Assembly (NCBI GenBank): GCA_030833315.1
Contig: JAURHM010000019.1
Location: 1 to 50,899 of the forward strand
Direction: 5' to 3'
DNA length: 50,899 bases
Origin: Burkholderiales bacterium
GTDB taxonomy: Bacteria > Pseudomonadota > Gammaproteobacteria > Burkholderiales > SG8-41
The notes beneath the pieces are model-generated. The model saw only the letters and a list, made by a program, of their open reading frames with translations. It was not told the origin of the DNA and ran no database searches. Below, piece by piece: positions 39,389 through 47,880 of this stretch (position 1 is its first letter; each line of letters opens with the position of its first letter). Position numbers and translations under genes: made by a program.

Positions 39389-41878
39389 TTAAGCTTTTTC
39401 AACCTTTACCGTTACCGTGTGTACCGCTGCAGCGTTCGAGATCGGTTCGGAAACGTTCGGAATGATTTCGTTGGTATTGCCTTCCATGCGTCCCTTGGCC
39501 CAGCGACCATGGGCCCAGTGGCCGAAACCGAAGGGCAACGTGACGGTATCCGGGCGGCAGGCCGGAAACAGGTGTGCCCGCGCATAAATCGTACCGAGAT
39601 CGTTATGGATCTTTACCCGGTCACCGTTGCGGATGCCGCGTTTTGCTGCGGTCTCCGGATGGATTTCCAGGAACAGTTCGTTACGGCCGCCGGAGGTTGG
39701 TTGGTACAGTGAAATGGCGACCGGGAGGTTTGCAGTCCGTCCTTCGCCATGCATCGGGGTTTTTGTGGCGATGAAGTGCAGGTCGCCGCCACCGGTGTAC
39801 TTCGCCTTGATCCATTGCGGAAAACCGACTTTCTCCTTTGGGATGCCCAGCGCGTTGGCGATGAACTCGTCGTAATGCTCCAGATAACTCGACTTCAGTT
39901 CGAACTTGCCCGACTCGGTCTTCAACAGTTTCTTTTTGACGTCCTCGGCGCTCATCGGCTTGCGATAGTCTTCACCGTCCCACTCGTAGAATTCCCCGGC
40001 GATTTGACGGTAGAGGTAAGGTTTCTTGTACCAGACGCCTTTTTCAACCCATTTTTCGTAACTGTCGACGCCATTCGATCCGGGATTGGCCTCAAAGCCC
40101 TTGGCAATGGCTTTGAGTACGTTCTCCACGTTGCCGACTTTCTGGTAATACTCGCTGGTCGGTCCCTTGATGCGCTTGCCGATCTCGATCAGGGTGTCAC
40201 CGAAGTGTTTGGTGTCATAAAGCGGTTGCACCGCAGGCACCCGGATGTTGGTCAATGGCCAACCTTCGAACGGATATGTCGGCGTGTCCTGAAAGCGTTC
40301 CAGGAAGGTGTGGTCGGGAAGCACGAGGTCGGAAAATACCGAGGTTTCGCTCGGGAACGGCGATGTCTCGATGACGAACACTTTTTTCAGCGCTTCCTCC
40401 CATTCTTTAGAGTTGGGCGCGCTGTAAATCGGATTCGTGATGTAAAACATGATCGTGTCGAGCGTGTACGGCTTGCCTTCGATAATGCTCTTGGCGATGC
40501 CCTGGATGTTGTTCGAGGCCAGAGGCAGCTCTTTGCTTTTTACACGGTCGATCCGCGGCATTTTCCTTGCGGCGGCTTCCTTGGCAGCATCATCGACGAA
40601 GTCATCCGAGCTTACTGGCAGCTTGGCGTAAGGCACGCCCATCTGGTTGGCGAGACCGCCGACTGCATACATGGCGCCGACCAAGGCGTTCAGCACATGC
40701 ACGGCCATGCCGCTGTACAAGCCGTTGGTATGCAGTGTCACGCCCCGTTCGAAGATCGCCATCGCCGGGCGAGTCGAGCCGAATTCCCGGGCAATTCTGG
40801 TGATGTCGCGCTCGGAAACTGTGGTGATTTCGGCCGCCCATTTCGGCGTCCGGTCTTTCAGTTCCGCGTTCCACCACTCAATCAGGCCAAGAGTCCATTT
40901 TTCCTTGAACGATTTCGGATCCAGTTCTTCGCCGGTCTTGAACAGATTGATGCTGTCGACGAAGTCACCGACGAATTTCCGGTCCCACAACCCTTCTGTA
41001 AGAATTACGTGGGCGATGGCCAGTGCCAGTGCACCGTCGGTGCCGGGCTTGACCAGCATCAGGTGGTCTGCGGCTGCGCCGGTTGGGGTCACCCGCACAT
41101 CAGCAACCGCAACTTTTGTTTTTGGGGCCTTGGTTCGGATATGCCCCCACACCTGCATGTTGTTGTTGTAGGGGCGGTACGCTTCCAGGAATGCGGCACC
41201 AAAAATCAGCAGGTAATTGGTGTTCTTGTAGTCGTACGAGTTGTAGCTGTAGTTGCCGTCGATTGCGGATTTGGCTTTTTTGCTGGTGTCGGCGCACATC
41301 GACGAATGGCCCAGCGTGGAATTCGGCGTGCCATAGAGCTTGCCGAAGTTGCCGAGCAGTCCGACGTCGGTGCTACCCCAGCCGCGGCCGTTAACGATCG
41401 CAAAGCGGTGTTGTTCCCCCTTGTCTCGCAGGCCGTTCAGGCGCGTGGCGACGGTGTTGAGCGCCTCCTCCCAGCTGATGGCCTGCCACTTTGGGTCCTC
41501 GTTGCGGCCTTTGTTGGGATTTGTTCGTTTCATCGGACCCTTGAAACGGTCCGGGTCGTAAAGAATGTAGGCGCCAAGATGGCCCTTGGGGCACAGTTTG
41601 CCGTTTGAAATCGGGTGATCCGGCGAACCGTAGATCGCGTGGACCTTGCCGTTGGTGACATAGACGTCAATGCCACAGCGTGCAGGGCACTGGTGGCAAA
41701 CGTTTTTGGTGATCTTGGTTTCAGGAACCGGACCGTCCGGACGACTTCCCAGTCCCGTCGCATCGGTACTCAGAGTGGAAACCACCGCGCCGCCTCCAAT
41801 TGCGGCAGAACCTGCAACACCTGCCGCAGCCGAGGTTTTAAGAAATCCCCGCCGGTTCATCTGTTCAAAGTCACCCAC
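39389..41878 (-). CDS. Molybdopterin oxidoreductase catalytic subunit (DMSO-reductase family), Tat-exported
   Basis: An 829-residue catalytic subunit of the DMSO-reductase family. The twin-arginine signal reads Asn-Arg-Arg-Gly-Phe-Leu-Lys at residues 8-14. A 4Fe-4S site is formed by Cys61, Cys64, Cys68 and Cys96, and the probable molybdenum ligand is Cys195 in His-Ser-Ser-Met-Cys-Ala-Asp. The C-terminal dinucleotide-binding domain carries Asn-Gly-Asp-Arg-Val-Lys-Ile-His-Asn. Start GTG 41876-41878 has a perfect AGGAGG eight bases upstream. The Cys ligand and NrfD partner fit the polysulfide/thiosulfate/tetrathionate/sulfite/arsenate group, but the substrate cannot be assigned from the motifs. 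An FNR-type site upstream of the operon argues for a reductase used without oxygen. Confidence 0.9.
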   Translation of the reverse strand: MGDFEQMNRRGFLKTSAAAGVAGSAAIGGGAVVSTLSTDATGLGSRPDGPVPETKITKNVCHQCPARCGIDVYVTNGKVHAIYGSPDHPISNGKLCPKGHLGAYILYDPDRFKGPMKRTNPNKGRNEDPKWQAISWEEALNTVATRLNGLRDKGEQHRFAIVNGRGWGSTDVGLLGNFGKLYGTPNSTLGHSSMCADTSKKAKSAIDGNYSYNSYDYKNTNYLLIFGAAFLEAYRPYNNNMQVWGHIRTKAPKTKVAVADVRVTPTGAAADHLMLVKPGTDGALALAIAHVILTEGLWDRKFVGDFVDSINLFKTGEELDPKSFKEKWTLGLIEWWNAELKDRTPKWAAEITTVSERDITRIAREFGSTRPAMAIFERGVTLHTNGLYSGMAVHVLNALVGAMYAVGGLANQMGVPYAKLPVSSDDFVDDAAKEAAARKMPRIDRVKSKELPLASNNIQGIAKSIIEGKPYTLDTIMFYITNPIYSAPNSKEWEEALKKVFVIETSPFPSETSVFSDLVLPDHTFLERFQDTPTYPFEGWPLTNIRVPAVQPLYDTKHFGDTLIEIGKRIKGPTSEYYQKVGNVENVLKAIAKGFEANPGSNGVDSYEKWVEKGVWYKKPYLYRQIAGEFYEWDGEDYRKPMSAEDVKKKLLKTESGKFELKSSYLEHYDEFIANALGIPKEKVGFPQWIKAKYTGGGDLHFIATKTPMHGEGRTANLPVAISLYQPTSGGRNELFLEIHPETAAKRGIRNGDRVKIHNDLGTIYARAHLFPACRPDTVTLPFGFGHWAHGRWAKGRMEGNTNEIIPNVSEPISNAAAVHTVTVKVEKA

Positions 41879-41899
41879 GATCAGTACCTCCTGTGCAAT

Positions 41900-43096
41900 T
41901 CAAGCAACCGCGTTGCCTGAGGGTTCGTTCGCAACTACGCGTCGTACAAACAGCGCTTCCGTTTTGCGGCAAACCGGGCATGTTTCACCCGGAGCGCCGG
42001 AGAATTCATCGTCACATTTCACGCACACCTTTACCGGATGGCGGGTGAGCTCCTGTTCGATGTCCTGCGGCAATGTGCCGCGCAGCGCTGTGAAACGGAT
42101 GGCCTGTTGCGGGCAATCGCGCTCACACTGACGGCAGCTGACGCACAGCAGCGCATTGAAGCGGATGCCGGCGGCGCCGTTGTCACCGTATTTCACCAGC
42201 GCACCGGTCGGACATACCGCCGCGCAAATGCCGTGGTTCTCGCACTGATTGTTCTCGATGGATACGGCCGGTAACGGCAAGGTCGCCGGGGAACCGGGAT
42301 AACGGCTGCGGATGCTCAGCAGTGCGGTCATGCGCCGGATCTGTTCTGCTGGAATCAACCGGCCCACTGTGCCCAGCGGGGGTAAGGCTGTATCCACCGA
42401 TGCCCCGTGTGTATTCAAGGCGCCGACTGCCAGACCAGCGGCCTCCGAAAATCCAAGGCTGAAAAGCCCGCGGCGCGAAATCAACGTTTCCTCAACCGCC
42501 GCCGGAATGGCATCAGGCATTTTCACCAGCCGCAAGGGATGGCGTTCGATTCTCGGTTGCAATTGCAAGGGTATTCCCGCGTCCGCAAACATGCGGCCGG
42601 CATCGGCAACAACATTTGTGGCACTGCAGGCCGAGTCGCCACCGGATCGGCAACTGGAGCACCAGCCACGATCCAGCGCGACGATTGGCGCATCACCGAT
42701 TTGATCCTGGAGCTTCAGCAACCATCCCGTTGAAATCGCGCCCAGACACGGCACGCGAATTGTGACCTCAGGGCTGTGTGGGCGGGGTACCTTGCTGCAG
42801 TCAATGAACACCGGTTCACCGCTTCGCACGTTCTTGGCGACAGGCGCTGGAAAATGCTTTCTCTGGAGGGCGTCGGTAGGGCAGGCTGCAGCGCAACGGG
42901 CGCAGTCCGTGCATTGCGCAGTCACCGATGGGATGCCACCGTTGAATTCCAGTGCATCCGTCGGACACGCTTTAGCGCACTGGCAGCAACCTTGGGCGGA
43001 GAGAGGTAGGCAGGCCGCGCTTTGCCACAACAAGGACGATCCGGCGATTTCCTGCCGGCTGACCACCTTGCTGAGACGTTGCGCCATGTGGTTCAC
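41900..43096 (-). CDS. Polyferredoxin with four 4Fe-4S motifs and C-terminal zinc-ribbon-like end
   Basis: The 398-residue protein has two N-terminal ferredoxin motifs (Cys-Cys-Gln-Cys-Ala-Lys-Ala-Cys-Pro and Cys-Thr-Asp-Cys-Ala-Arg-Cys-Ala-Ala-Ala-Cys-Pro). A middle domain with Trp-Cys-Ser-Ser-Cys and an internal Ser-Arg-Arg-Gly-Leu-Phe segment follows, then two more motifs (Cys-Glu-Asn-His-Gly-Ile-Cys-Ala-Ala-Val-Cys-Pro; Cys-Val-Ser-Cys-Arg-Gln-Cys-Glu-Arg-Asp-Cys-Pro), and a C-terminal Cys-Val-Lys-Cys ... Cys-Pro-Val-Cys pair like a zinc ribbon. No signal peptide is seen. Start GTG 43094-43096 is chosen for AGGAG eight bases upstream. It is first in the molybdo-enzyme operon, 21 bases before the catalytic gene, and could act in assembly or electron supply. 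Confidence 0.83.
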   Translation of the reverse strand: MNHMAQRLSKVVSRQEIAGSSLLWQSAACLPLSAQGCCQCAKACPTDALEFNGGIPSVTAQCTDCARCAAACPTDALQRKHFPAPVAKNVRSGEPVFIDCSKVPRPHSPEVTIRVPCLGAISTGWLLKLQDQIGDAPIVALDRGWCSSCRSGGDSACSATNVVADAGRMFADAGIPLQLQPRIERHPLRLVKMPDAIPAAVEETLISRRGLFSLGFSEAAGLAVGALNTHGASVDTALPPLGTVGRLIPAEQIRRMTALLSIRSRYPGSPATLPLPAVSIENNQCENHGICAAVCPTGALVKYGDNGAAGIRFNALLCVSCRQCERDCPQQAIRFTALRGTLPQDIEQELTRHPVKVCVKCDDEFSGAPGETCPVCRKTEALFVRRVVANEPSGNAVA

Positions 43097-43138
43097 GACA
43101 TTCGCTCCTCTTGGAACTTCGCTTACCAGACATGCACC

Positions 43139-43179
43139 ATGCTAGGCGTGTGCAAGGGTGCTGATTTGATATGGATCAA
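43139..43179 (-). promoter_or_regulatory. FNR-type box and class II promoter for the molybdo-enzyme operon
   Basis: TTGATATGGATCAA at 43166-43179 matches the FNR/Anr consensus TTGAT-N4-ATCAA perfectly. On the minus strand a TAGCAT -10 candidate (43139-43144) has its centre 31 bases from the box centre, close to the class II arrangement (box at -41.5). The start codon at 43096 follows. Anaerobic activation is inferred. The plus-strand gene near 43236 could share the site. Confidence 0.75.
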
Positions 43180-43235
43180 TAATGCAATGATTGCTGCTCA
43201 CCAGATTGAATCGGAGGGCGGTGGCGACTGTTGTG

Positions 43236-43631
43236 ATGGAGTTTCTCAAGCCCGCGGCGCGGGTGGCCGATCTAGTTGCGCACCACGCCGGTATCGGCAT
43301 GGCGCGAGGTGCGGTTGCGCTGCTGTTTGCATGGGTCGTATTGTTGCTTGCCGGCACTTTGAAGCTCGAAATGCTGACCGGAACCTATACGCAGATTGAA
43401 CTTCCGCTTTCGAGTGCTGCCGCATGGCATGAGAGGTTGAATCAGCTCGTGCCCTTCGATGCCGCCAAGGGTGAAGAAGGCGTATCGATACAGGGCGTGG
43501 CGCTGATTGTGTTGCTGGTGAGCATCGTCTGGGCCGCATGGCGCGCTCTGGAAAACATTCAGGACGGCGCGAACCGCTGGACCTGGGCCAGCCTCGCGCT
43601 GATCGCGGCGACGCTGAGGCTGCCGCGCTGA
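43236..43631 (+). CDS. Hypothetical two-span membrane protein
   Basis: From ATG 43236 the product has 131 residues and is not recognised. It has an amphipathic N-terminus, a transmembrane helix rich in Leu, Val and Trp (about residues 24-44), a periplasmic-type stretch of about 45 residues with Leu-Glu-Met-Leu-Thr-Gly-Thr-Tyr, and a second helix (about 87-105) ending in a basic tail. The start is uncertain: GGAGG at 43213-43217 is too close to GTG 43221 and rather far from ATG 43236. It is divergent from the molybdo-enzyme operon and lies beside the FNR-type box. Confidence 0.55.
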   Translation: MEFLKPAARVADLVAHHAGIGMARGAVALLFAWVVLLLAGTLKLEMLTGTYTQIELPLSSAAAWHERLNQLVPFDAAKGEEGVSIQGVALIVLLVSIVWAAWRALENIQDGANRWTWASLALIAATLRLPR

Positions 43632-43714
43632 GGTCAAGGTTCTCGTGGGTGCAGAGCTGCGTTATCCTCGGGCTCGACCTTACCGGTAGCAACCGGCATG
43701 TGATTAAAAAATAG

Positions 43715-43720
43715 TATAAT
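43715..43720 (+). promoter_or_regulatory. Candidate -10 box upstream of Bug protein gene
   Basis: A perfect TATAAT in an AT-rich tract (43703-43741) lies 38 bases before the start codon at 43758. No good -35 hexamer is seen at the usual distance, so an activator may be needed or the match may be fortuitous. Confidence 0.35.
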
Positions 43721-43757
43721 AATCAAGTATTTAATATTATTGCAGAGGAGCTTCACC

Positions 43758-44714
43758 ATGAAATCACTGATCGCCGGCATCGTCGGCGCGACCCTGGCAT
43801 TCGGCGGCACTGCCTTCGCCCAGGAAAAATACCCCAACAAGCCGATCCGCATGATCGTCGGTTACGCCCCCGGCGGCGGCAGCGACATCATGGGCCGGCT
43901 GATTGCGCCGCAGATCACCGAGGCGCTGGGCCAGCAGGTCATCGTCGAGAACCGCGCCGGCCAGGCGCAGAACATCGCTGCTGAATACATCATCCGCCAG
44001 CCGGCCGACGGCTATACGCTGTTCCTCAGTTCGGCGGCGCTGGGTGTTAACGCCACGCTCTATCCCAAGCTGAACTACGATCCGGTCAAGGATTTCATTC
44101 CGGTCGCGGTGTTTTCATCGAGCGCGAACCTGCTGATGACGCACCCGTCTGTGCCGGTGAAAAACGTCAAGGAATTCCTGGCGCTGGTGAAAAAAAGCTC
44201 CAGCAAGATGAACTACTCCTCGTCTGGCAGTGGCAGCACCCAGCATCTGTCGGGTGAAATGCTCAAGCTGATGGTCAAGGGCGAGTTCACGCACATTCCG
44301 TACAAGGGCACCGGCCCGTCGATGATCGCACTGGCCAGCGGCGAAGTGGAGTTCTCTTTCAGCAACATCCCCGGCGCGCAGCCCGTGCTCAACCGTGTGC
44401 GCGTGCTCGGTATCACCAGTGAAAAGCGCTCCGCGCTGATGCCGGAAGTGCCGACGATGATCGAAGCCGGCCTGCCGGGTTTTGTCACGCAGACCTGGTA
44501 CGGCATCCTCGTGCCGCGCGGCACGCCGCAGCCCATCGTAGACACCCTGAACCGGGTGGTGGTCAATGCGGTGAAACGCGAAGACTTCCGCAGCAAGCTG
44601 GCGCAGATGGGCGCCGACCCGATTGCCGAATCGCCGGAGTATTTCCGCAAGATGCTGGCGGAGGAGATTGAGCGTTGGGGTAAGGTGGTCAGGGCTTCGG
44701 GGATCAAACCCTGA
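43758..44714 (+). CDS. Bug-family (TctC-like) periplasmic solute-binding protein
   Basis: This 318-residue exported protein has a signal peptide to Ala-Phe-Ala near residue 21. The mature start Tyr-Pro-Asn-Lys-Pro-Ile-Arg-Met-Ile-Val-Gly-Tyr-Ala-Pro-Gly-Gly-Gly-Ser-Asp is the Bug/TctC hallmark. Ala-Asp-Gly-Tyr-Thr-Leu and the Pro-Tyr-Lys-Gly-Thr-Gly-Pro ligand loop follow. It should bind a small carboxylate in the periplasm. No TctA/TctB membrane genes are nearby, which is common for this expanded betaproteobacterial family. GAGGAG precedes the ATG. It converges on the sauT-like gene, and a shared terminator lies between them. Confidence 0.88.
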   Translation: MKSLIAGIVGATLAFGGTAFAQEKYPNKPIRMIVGYAPGGGSDIMGRLIAPQITEALGQQVIVENRAGQAQNIAAEYIIRQPADGYTLFLSSAALGVNATLYPKLNYDPVKDFIPVAVFSSSANLLMTHPSVPVKNVKEFLALVKKSSSKMNYSSSGSGSTQHLSGEMLKLMVKGEFTHIPYKGTGPSMIALASGEVEFSFSNIPGAQPVLNRVRVLGITSEKRSALMPEVPTMIEAGLPGFVTQTWYGILVPRGTPQPIVDTLNRVVVNAVKREDFRSKLAQMGADPIAESPEYFRKMLAEEIERWGKVVRASGIKP

Positions 44715-44730
44715 TTTAAAAGAACGAAGA

Positions 44731-44757
44731 AAACGGCGCTGATGAGCGCCGTTTTTT
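44731..44757. terminator. Bidirectional intrinsic terminator
   Basis: A perfect 10-bp stem (44731-44740 with 44745-44754) with a GATG loop has T-runs on both strands: six T at 44752-44757, and A residues at 44728-44733 on the other side. It serves the Bug gene on the plus strand. The sauT-like stop codon (44756-44758) abuts it on the minus strand. Confidence 0.85.
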
Positions 44758-46267
44758 ATGGGGTTTCCAGCAACTTCAATCGCTGAACCTTGCCTGAAGG
44801 GCCCTTGGGCAGTTCACTCACAAACTTGATCACCTTCGGCGTCTTGTAGGGGCCAAGTTCCTGTCTGGAAAATGCCGTCAGCGTTTCCATCGAACATTCC
44901 ATGCCCGGTTTCAGAATCACGCAGGCCATGATTTCCTGACCGTAGTTGGCGTCAGGGATGCCGACTGCGGCGGCCTCGAGCACGGCGGGGTGTTTCAGCA
45001 ACGCTTCGTCGATCTCGCGAGGGGCGATGTTTTCGCCGCCCTTGATGATCAGTTCCTTGATGCGACCGGTGACGAATACAAAGCCGTCTTCATCCATGTA
45101 ACCGAGATCGCCGCTGTGCAACCAGCCATCGGGTTCCAGCGTTTTTGCGGTGTTCTCCGGGTCCTTGTAATAGCCGGTCATCACGTTGTCGCCGCGGAGC
45201 ATCAGTTCACCGGGTGTGCCGCGCGGTTGTTCCTTGCCGGTGACCGGATCGATGACCTTGGCTTCATTGCCCCAGGCGGTGCCGGGGCTGCCGATTTTGC
45301 GTTTTGCCGGGTCGTAGGGATTGGTGAAGCAGGGCGCATTGGTTTCTGTCATGCCGAAGGTTTCGATGATGCCGATACTGAACTTGTCTTCGAACGCGCG
45401 GTGCAGCTCCGGGGGCAAAGGCGCCGAGGCGGAGCGGCAGAATTTCACGCGCGAGACGTCGAGCCCTTTTTCCTTGGGTGTCGGCGTGTTCATCAGATAG
45501 GCGATGATGGTCGGTACAACATTGATCCAGGTGCACTGGTGCTTCGCAACCAGTTCCCAGTAGTTGCTGACGCCGAAGCGCTGCGGCATCACCACGCTGC
45601 CGCCGTGCACCAGCGGTGCGACCGTTGTCACGATCTGGCCGTTGATGTGGTACAGCGGCATGGCGCACAGCACGCGGTCATTGTTGGTCAGTTCATGCGC
45701 GCTGCTGGTGAATTCGCCGCCGGCGCAGACGCTGCGGTTGGATAACACGCAGCCTTTCGGTTTGCCGGTGGTGCCCGAGGTGTACATCAGCAGCGCGTCG
45801 TCGGTTTCACGGACGTCGGGCAGCGGCGTGTCGGGCAGGTGGGCGTGTTCAAACAGCGTGGTGGCGTCGGGATCGATGGCAATGATGGTGATGCCGTGGT
45901 CGACGCCCTCCAGTGCTGTTTCCAGCCGGCCGGCGAATTCTTCACTGGTGAAAATGATGCGGGTATCGGAGTGTTGCAGGACGTAGGTCAGCTGTGACGG
46001 CTGTGCCAGCAGGTTCAGCGGCGCAACCATGAAGCCGCCGTACATCACGCCGATCAGCAGTCGTGCGGTCTGATAGCTGTTGTGCAGCATCAGCGCGACC
46101 TTGTCGCCTTTTTTGAGGCCGGCACCTATCAGGAAATGGGTCAGATCCCGGGAGTTGCGCTGCAATTGCGCGAAAGTCATCGTCGCGCCGGTCTCCGGCG
46201 CGATCAGCCAGGTGGCATCGGGCTGTTCGGCGGCGCGGCGGTCGACGTAATCGCGGATGGTACGCAT
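44756..46267 (-). CDS. AMP-forming acyl-CoA ligase, SauT-like
   Basis: A 503-residue adenylate-forming ligase. It has the P-loop motif Met-Tyr-Thr-Ser-Gly-Thr-Thr-Gly-Lys-Pro-Lys-Gly near residues 161-172, the A5 region Glu-Thr-Phe-Gly-Met-Thr-Glu-Thr, the hinge Trp-Leu-His-Ser-Gly-Asp-Leu-Gly-Tyr...Thr-Gly-Arg-Ile-Lys-Glu-Leu-Ile, and the catalytic Lys near the end in Gly-Pro-Ser-Gly-Lys-Val. It activates a carboxylic acid to its CoA thioester in the cytoplasm. Partnership with an acylating aldehyde dehydrogenase 21 bases upstream parallels the sauS-sauT pair of Cupriavidus, where the acid is sulfoacetate. That substrate is inferred from gene order only; the usual SauU exporter/importer gene is absent. 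Confidence 0.8.
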   Translation of the reverse strand: MRTIRDYVDRRAAEQPDATWLIAPETGATMTFAQLQRNSRDLTHFLIGAGLKKGDKVALMLHNSYQTARLLIGVMYGGFMVAPLNLLAQPSQLTYVLQHSDTRIIFTSEEFAGRLETALEGVDHGITIIAIDPDATTLFEHAHLPDTPLPDVRETDDALLMYTSGTTGKPKGCVLSNRSVCAGGEFTSSAHELTNNDRVLCAMPLYHINGQIVTTVAPLVHGGSVVMPQRFGVSNYWELVAKHQCTWINVVPTIIAYLMNTPTPKEKGLDVSRVKFCRSASAPLPPELHRAFEDKFSIGIIETFGMTETNAPCFTNPYDPAKRKIGSPGTAWGNEAKVIDPVTGKEQPRGTPGELMLRGDNVMTGYYKDPENTAKTLEPDGWLHSGDLGYMDEDGFVFVTGRIKELIIKGGENIAPREIDEALLKHPAVLEAAAVGIPDANYGQEIMACVILKPGMECSMETLTAFSRQELGPYKTPKVIKFVSELPKGPSGKVQRLKLLETP

Positions 46268-46288
46268 GACGTTTCGGCGCTCAGTGTT

Positions 46289-47716
46289 TCAGGCGCTGTA
46301 TTTTTTGCGGTAGCTGCCGAAGATCTCGTCCACCGACGGTTCGCGCGGCGGGATGGTGCGCACGATACGCGTGGTGTTCATGAAGTGCCGGTAATTCAAG
46401 TTCTCCGAGAAGCTGTTGCCACCCCAGGTGCCGCAGCCCATGGTCAGCGAGAACGGCAGGCCGTTGTCGAAGTTGCCGCCGTTGGCGATGGCATGGGCCT
46501 GGTTGACGATGACCCGGCACACTGTCATTTCCATCCCAAGTCTTTGAATATTTTCATTATCTTTTGTATGGATGCCGCAGGAGTGGCCGTCGCCCTGATA
46601 GTCGTAGATGGCGCGTAGCGTGGCAAAGGCGTGGTCGAAATCGCGCGCCTTGTACAGCGCCATCACCGGCGACAGCTTTTCGCCGGAGAAGGGCGCGGCA
46701 GGTCCGGTGCCGGTTTCTTCCACCATCAGGCATTTGGCCTTGACCAGTTCGGATCGCGTCAGGCCGGCGATGCCGCAGATTTTTTCCACGGATTGCGCGG
46801 TGACCGCGGAAGAGAGCTTGCCGCTGGGGAACATGGTCTCCTGCAGCGCAGCCTTTTCACCGGCGCTGAGAAGTGCGCCGCCAACGTTGGTCAGCGCGGC
46901 GATCATCCGGTCGTACACCGCGGCGTGGATGATCAGGCTGTTTTCGGAAGAGCAACTCGTCGCGTTGTCGAAAATCTTCGAACGCATGATTTTCTTAGCG
47001 GCGTCATCCAGATCGGCGGAGTCATCAACGATCACCGCGACATTGCCGGCGCCGACGCCCAGAGCCGGTGTGCCGCTGGAGTAGCCCGCGCGGACATTGG
47101 CCTGCGAACCGGTGACGACAACCAGATCGCACTGTTTCATCAGTTCCTGGCTCAGTTCCTTGGTCACCGGATGCGGCAGGGTCAGCACCAGGTCTTTCGG
47201 TGCGCCGATGCGGTCGAACTCGGCGTAGATGTATTCAATCAGCTGCGCCGAGGTCGAATAACCTTTCGGCGACGGCGACAGGATCACCGCATTGCCGCAC
47301 TTCAGTGCATTGATGATGTTGTTGGCGGGTGTGGCGCCGGGATTGGTGGAGGGTACGACGGCGGCGACAACACCGACCGGGCGGGCGATTTCGGTCAGAC
47401 CCAGCTCCGGGATTTCGTTGAGCACGCCGGTGGATCTTGCGCCCTGCAGGTCGCGCATCAGGCCCAGCGTTTTGCGGTGGTTCTTGTTGATCTTGTCGGC
47501 GACGGTGCCGAGCCCGGTGTCACGCACGGCGATTTCGGCAAGCGTGCGGTTGCGAGCCGGTTCCATTATCGCCCAGCCTGCAGCGGTGACCAGTTCGTCG
47601 AGCTGCACCTGCGAATAGTTTGCGATCGCGGCCTGCGCCTTGCGGGCGCGCGCAACGAGAGCGGCGACAGTCTGCGCGGCGGGTGATGGCGCGGATTGCG
47701 GTTTTGTTTCAGCCAT
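46289..47716 (-). CDS. CoA-acylating aldehyde dehydrogenase, SauS-like (sulfoacetaldehyde dehydrogenase family)
   Basis: A 475-residue CoA-acylating aldehyde dehydrogenase. Pro-Ser-Thr-Asn-Pro-Gly-Ala-Thr-Pro near residue 122 and the nucleotide-site stretch Gly-Val-Gly-Ala-Gly-Asn-Val-Ala-Val lie before the catalytic Cys255 in Asn-Ala-Thr-Ser-Cys-Ser-Ser-Glu. A C-terminal Gly-Asn-Phe-Asp-Asn-Gly-Leu-Pro-Phe-Ser-Leu-Thr-Met-Gly-Cys-Gly-Thr-Trp-Gly-Gly-Asn-class motif closes the family pattern. Length and order with the adjoining ligase resemble SauS, which turns sulfoacetyl-CoA into sulfoacetaldehyde. Acetaldehyde or another short aldehyde is the alternative. It is first in a two-gene minus-strand unit and divergent from the homospermidine synthase gene. 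Confidence 0.82.
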   Translation of the reverse strand: MAETKPQSAPSPAAQTVAALVARARKAQAAIANYSQVQLDELVTAAGWAIMEPARNRTLAEIAVRDTGLGTVADKINKNHRKTLGLMRDLQGARSTGVLNEIPELGLTEIARPVGVVAAVVPSTNPGATPANNIINALKCGNAVILSPSPKGYSTSAQLIEYIYAEFDRIGAPKDLVLTLPHPVTKELSQELMKQCDLVVVTGSQANVRAGYSSGTPALGVGAGNVAVIVDDSADLDDAAKKIMRSKIFDNATSCSSENSLIIHAAVYDRMIAALTNVGGALLSAGEKAALQETMFPSGKLSSAVTAQSVEKICGIAGLTRSELVKAKCLMVEETGTGPAAPFSGEKLSPVMALYKARDFDHAFATLRAIYDYQGDGHSCGIHTKDNENIQRLGMEMTVCRVIVNQAHAIANGGNFDNGLPFSLTMGCGTWGGNSFSENLNYRHFMNTTRIVRTIPPREPSVDEIFGSYRKKYSA

Positions 47717-47880
47717 GGCGGTTCCCGGGGTTGCGCCGGTCTGCGCGGGTTTGCAGCCGGCGTCGTGTTGATTTGATGGACATTATAGCCAGCGCAGACG
47801 CACGGCCGGTTTTGCTGTTCGCGCAGGACAAAAATTGCTAGACTCGCGCTTCCCGAAAAACGACAACACCAGTTTATGAA

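Noticed and set aside
39749-41608. 619-codon open frame antisense to the molybdopterin subunit
   Set aside because: The minus strand carries all expected motifs and a perfect ribosome-binding site. The antisense frame has no recognisable domain and follows the codon bias of the real gene.
37385-43096. Assignment of the molybdo-enzyme operon to SoeABC sulfite dehydrogenase
   Set aside because: Tempting because of the SauS/SauT-like genes nearby. However, the Tat signal, the extra polyferredoxin and the FNR-type box fit an exported anaerobic reductase better than a cytoplasmic-facing Soe enzyme.
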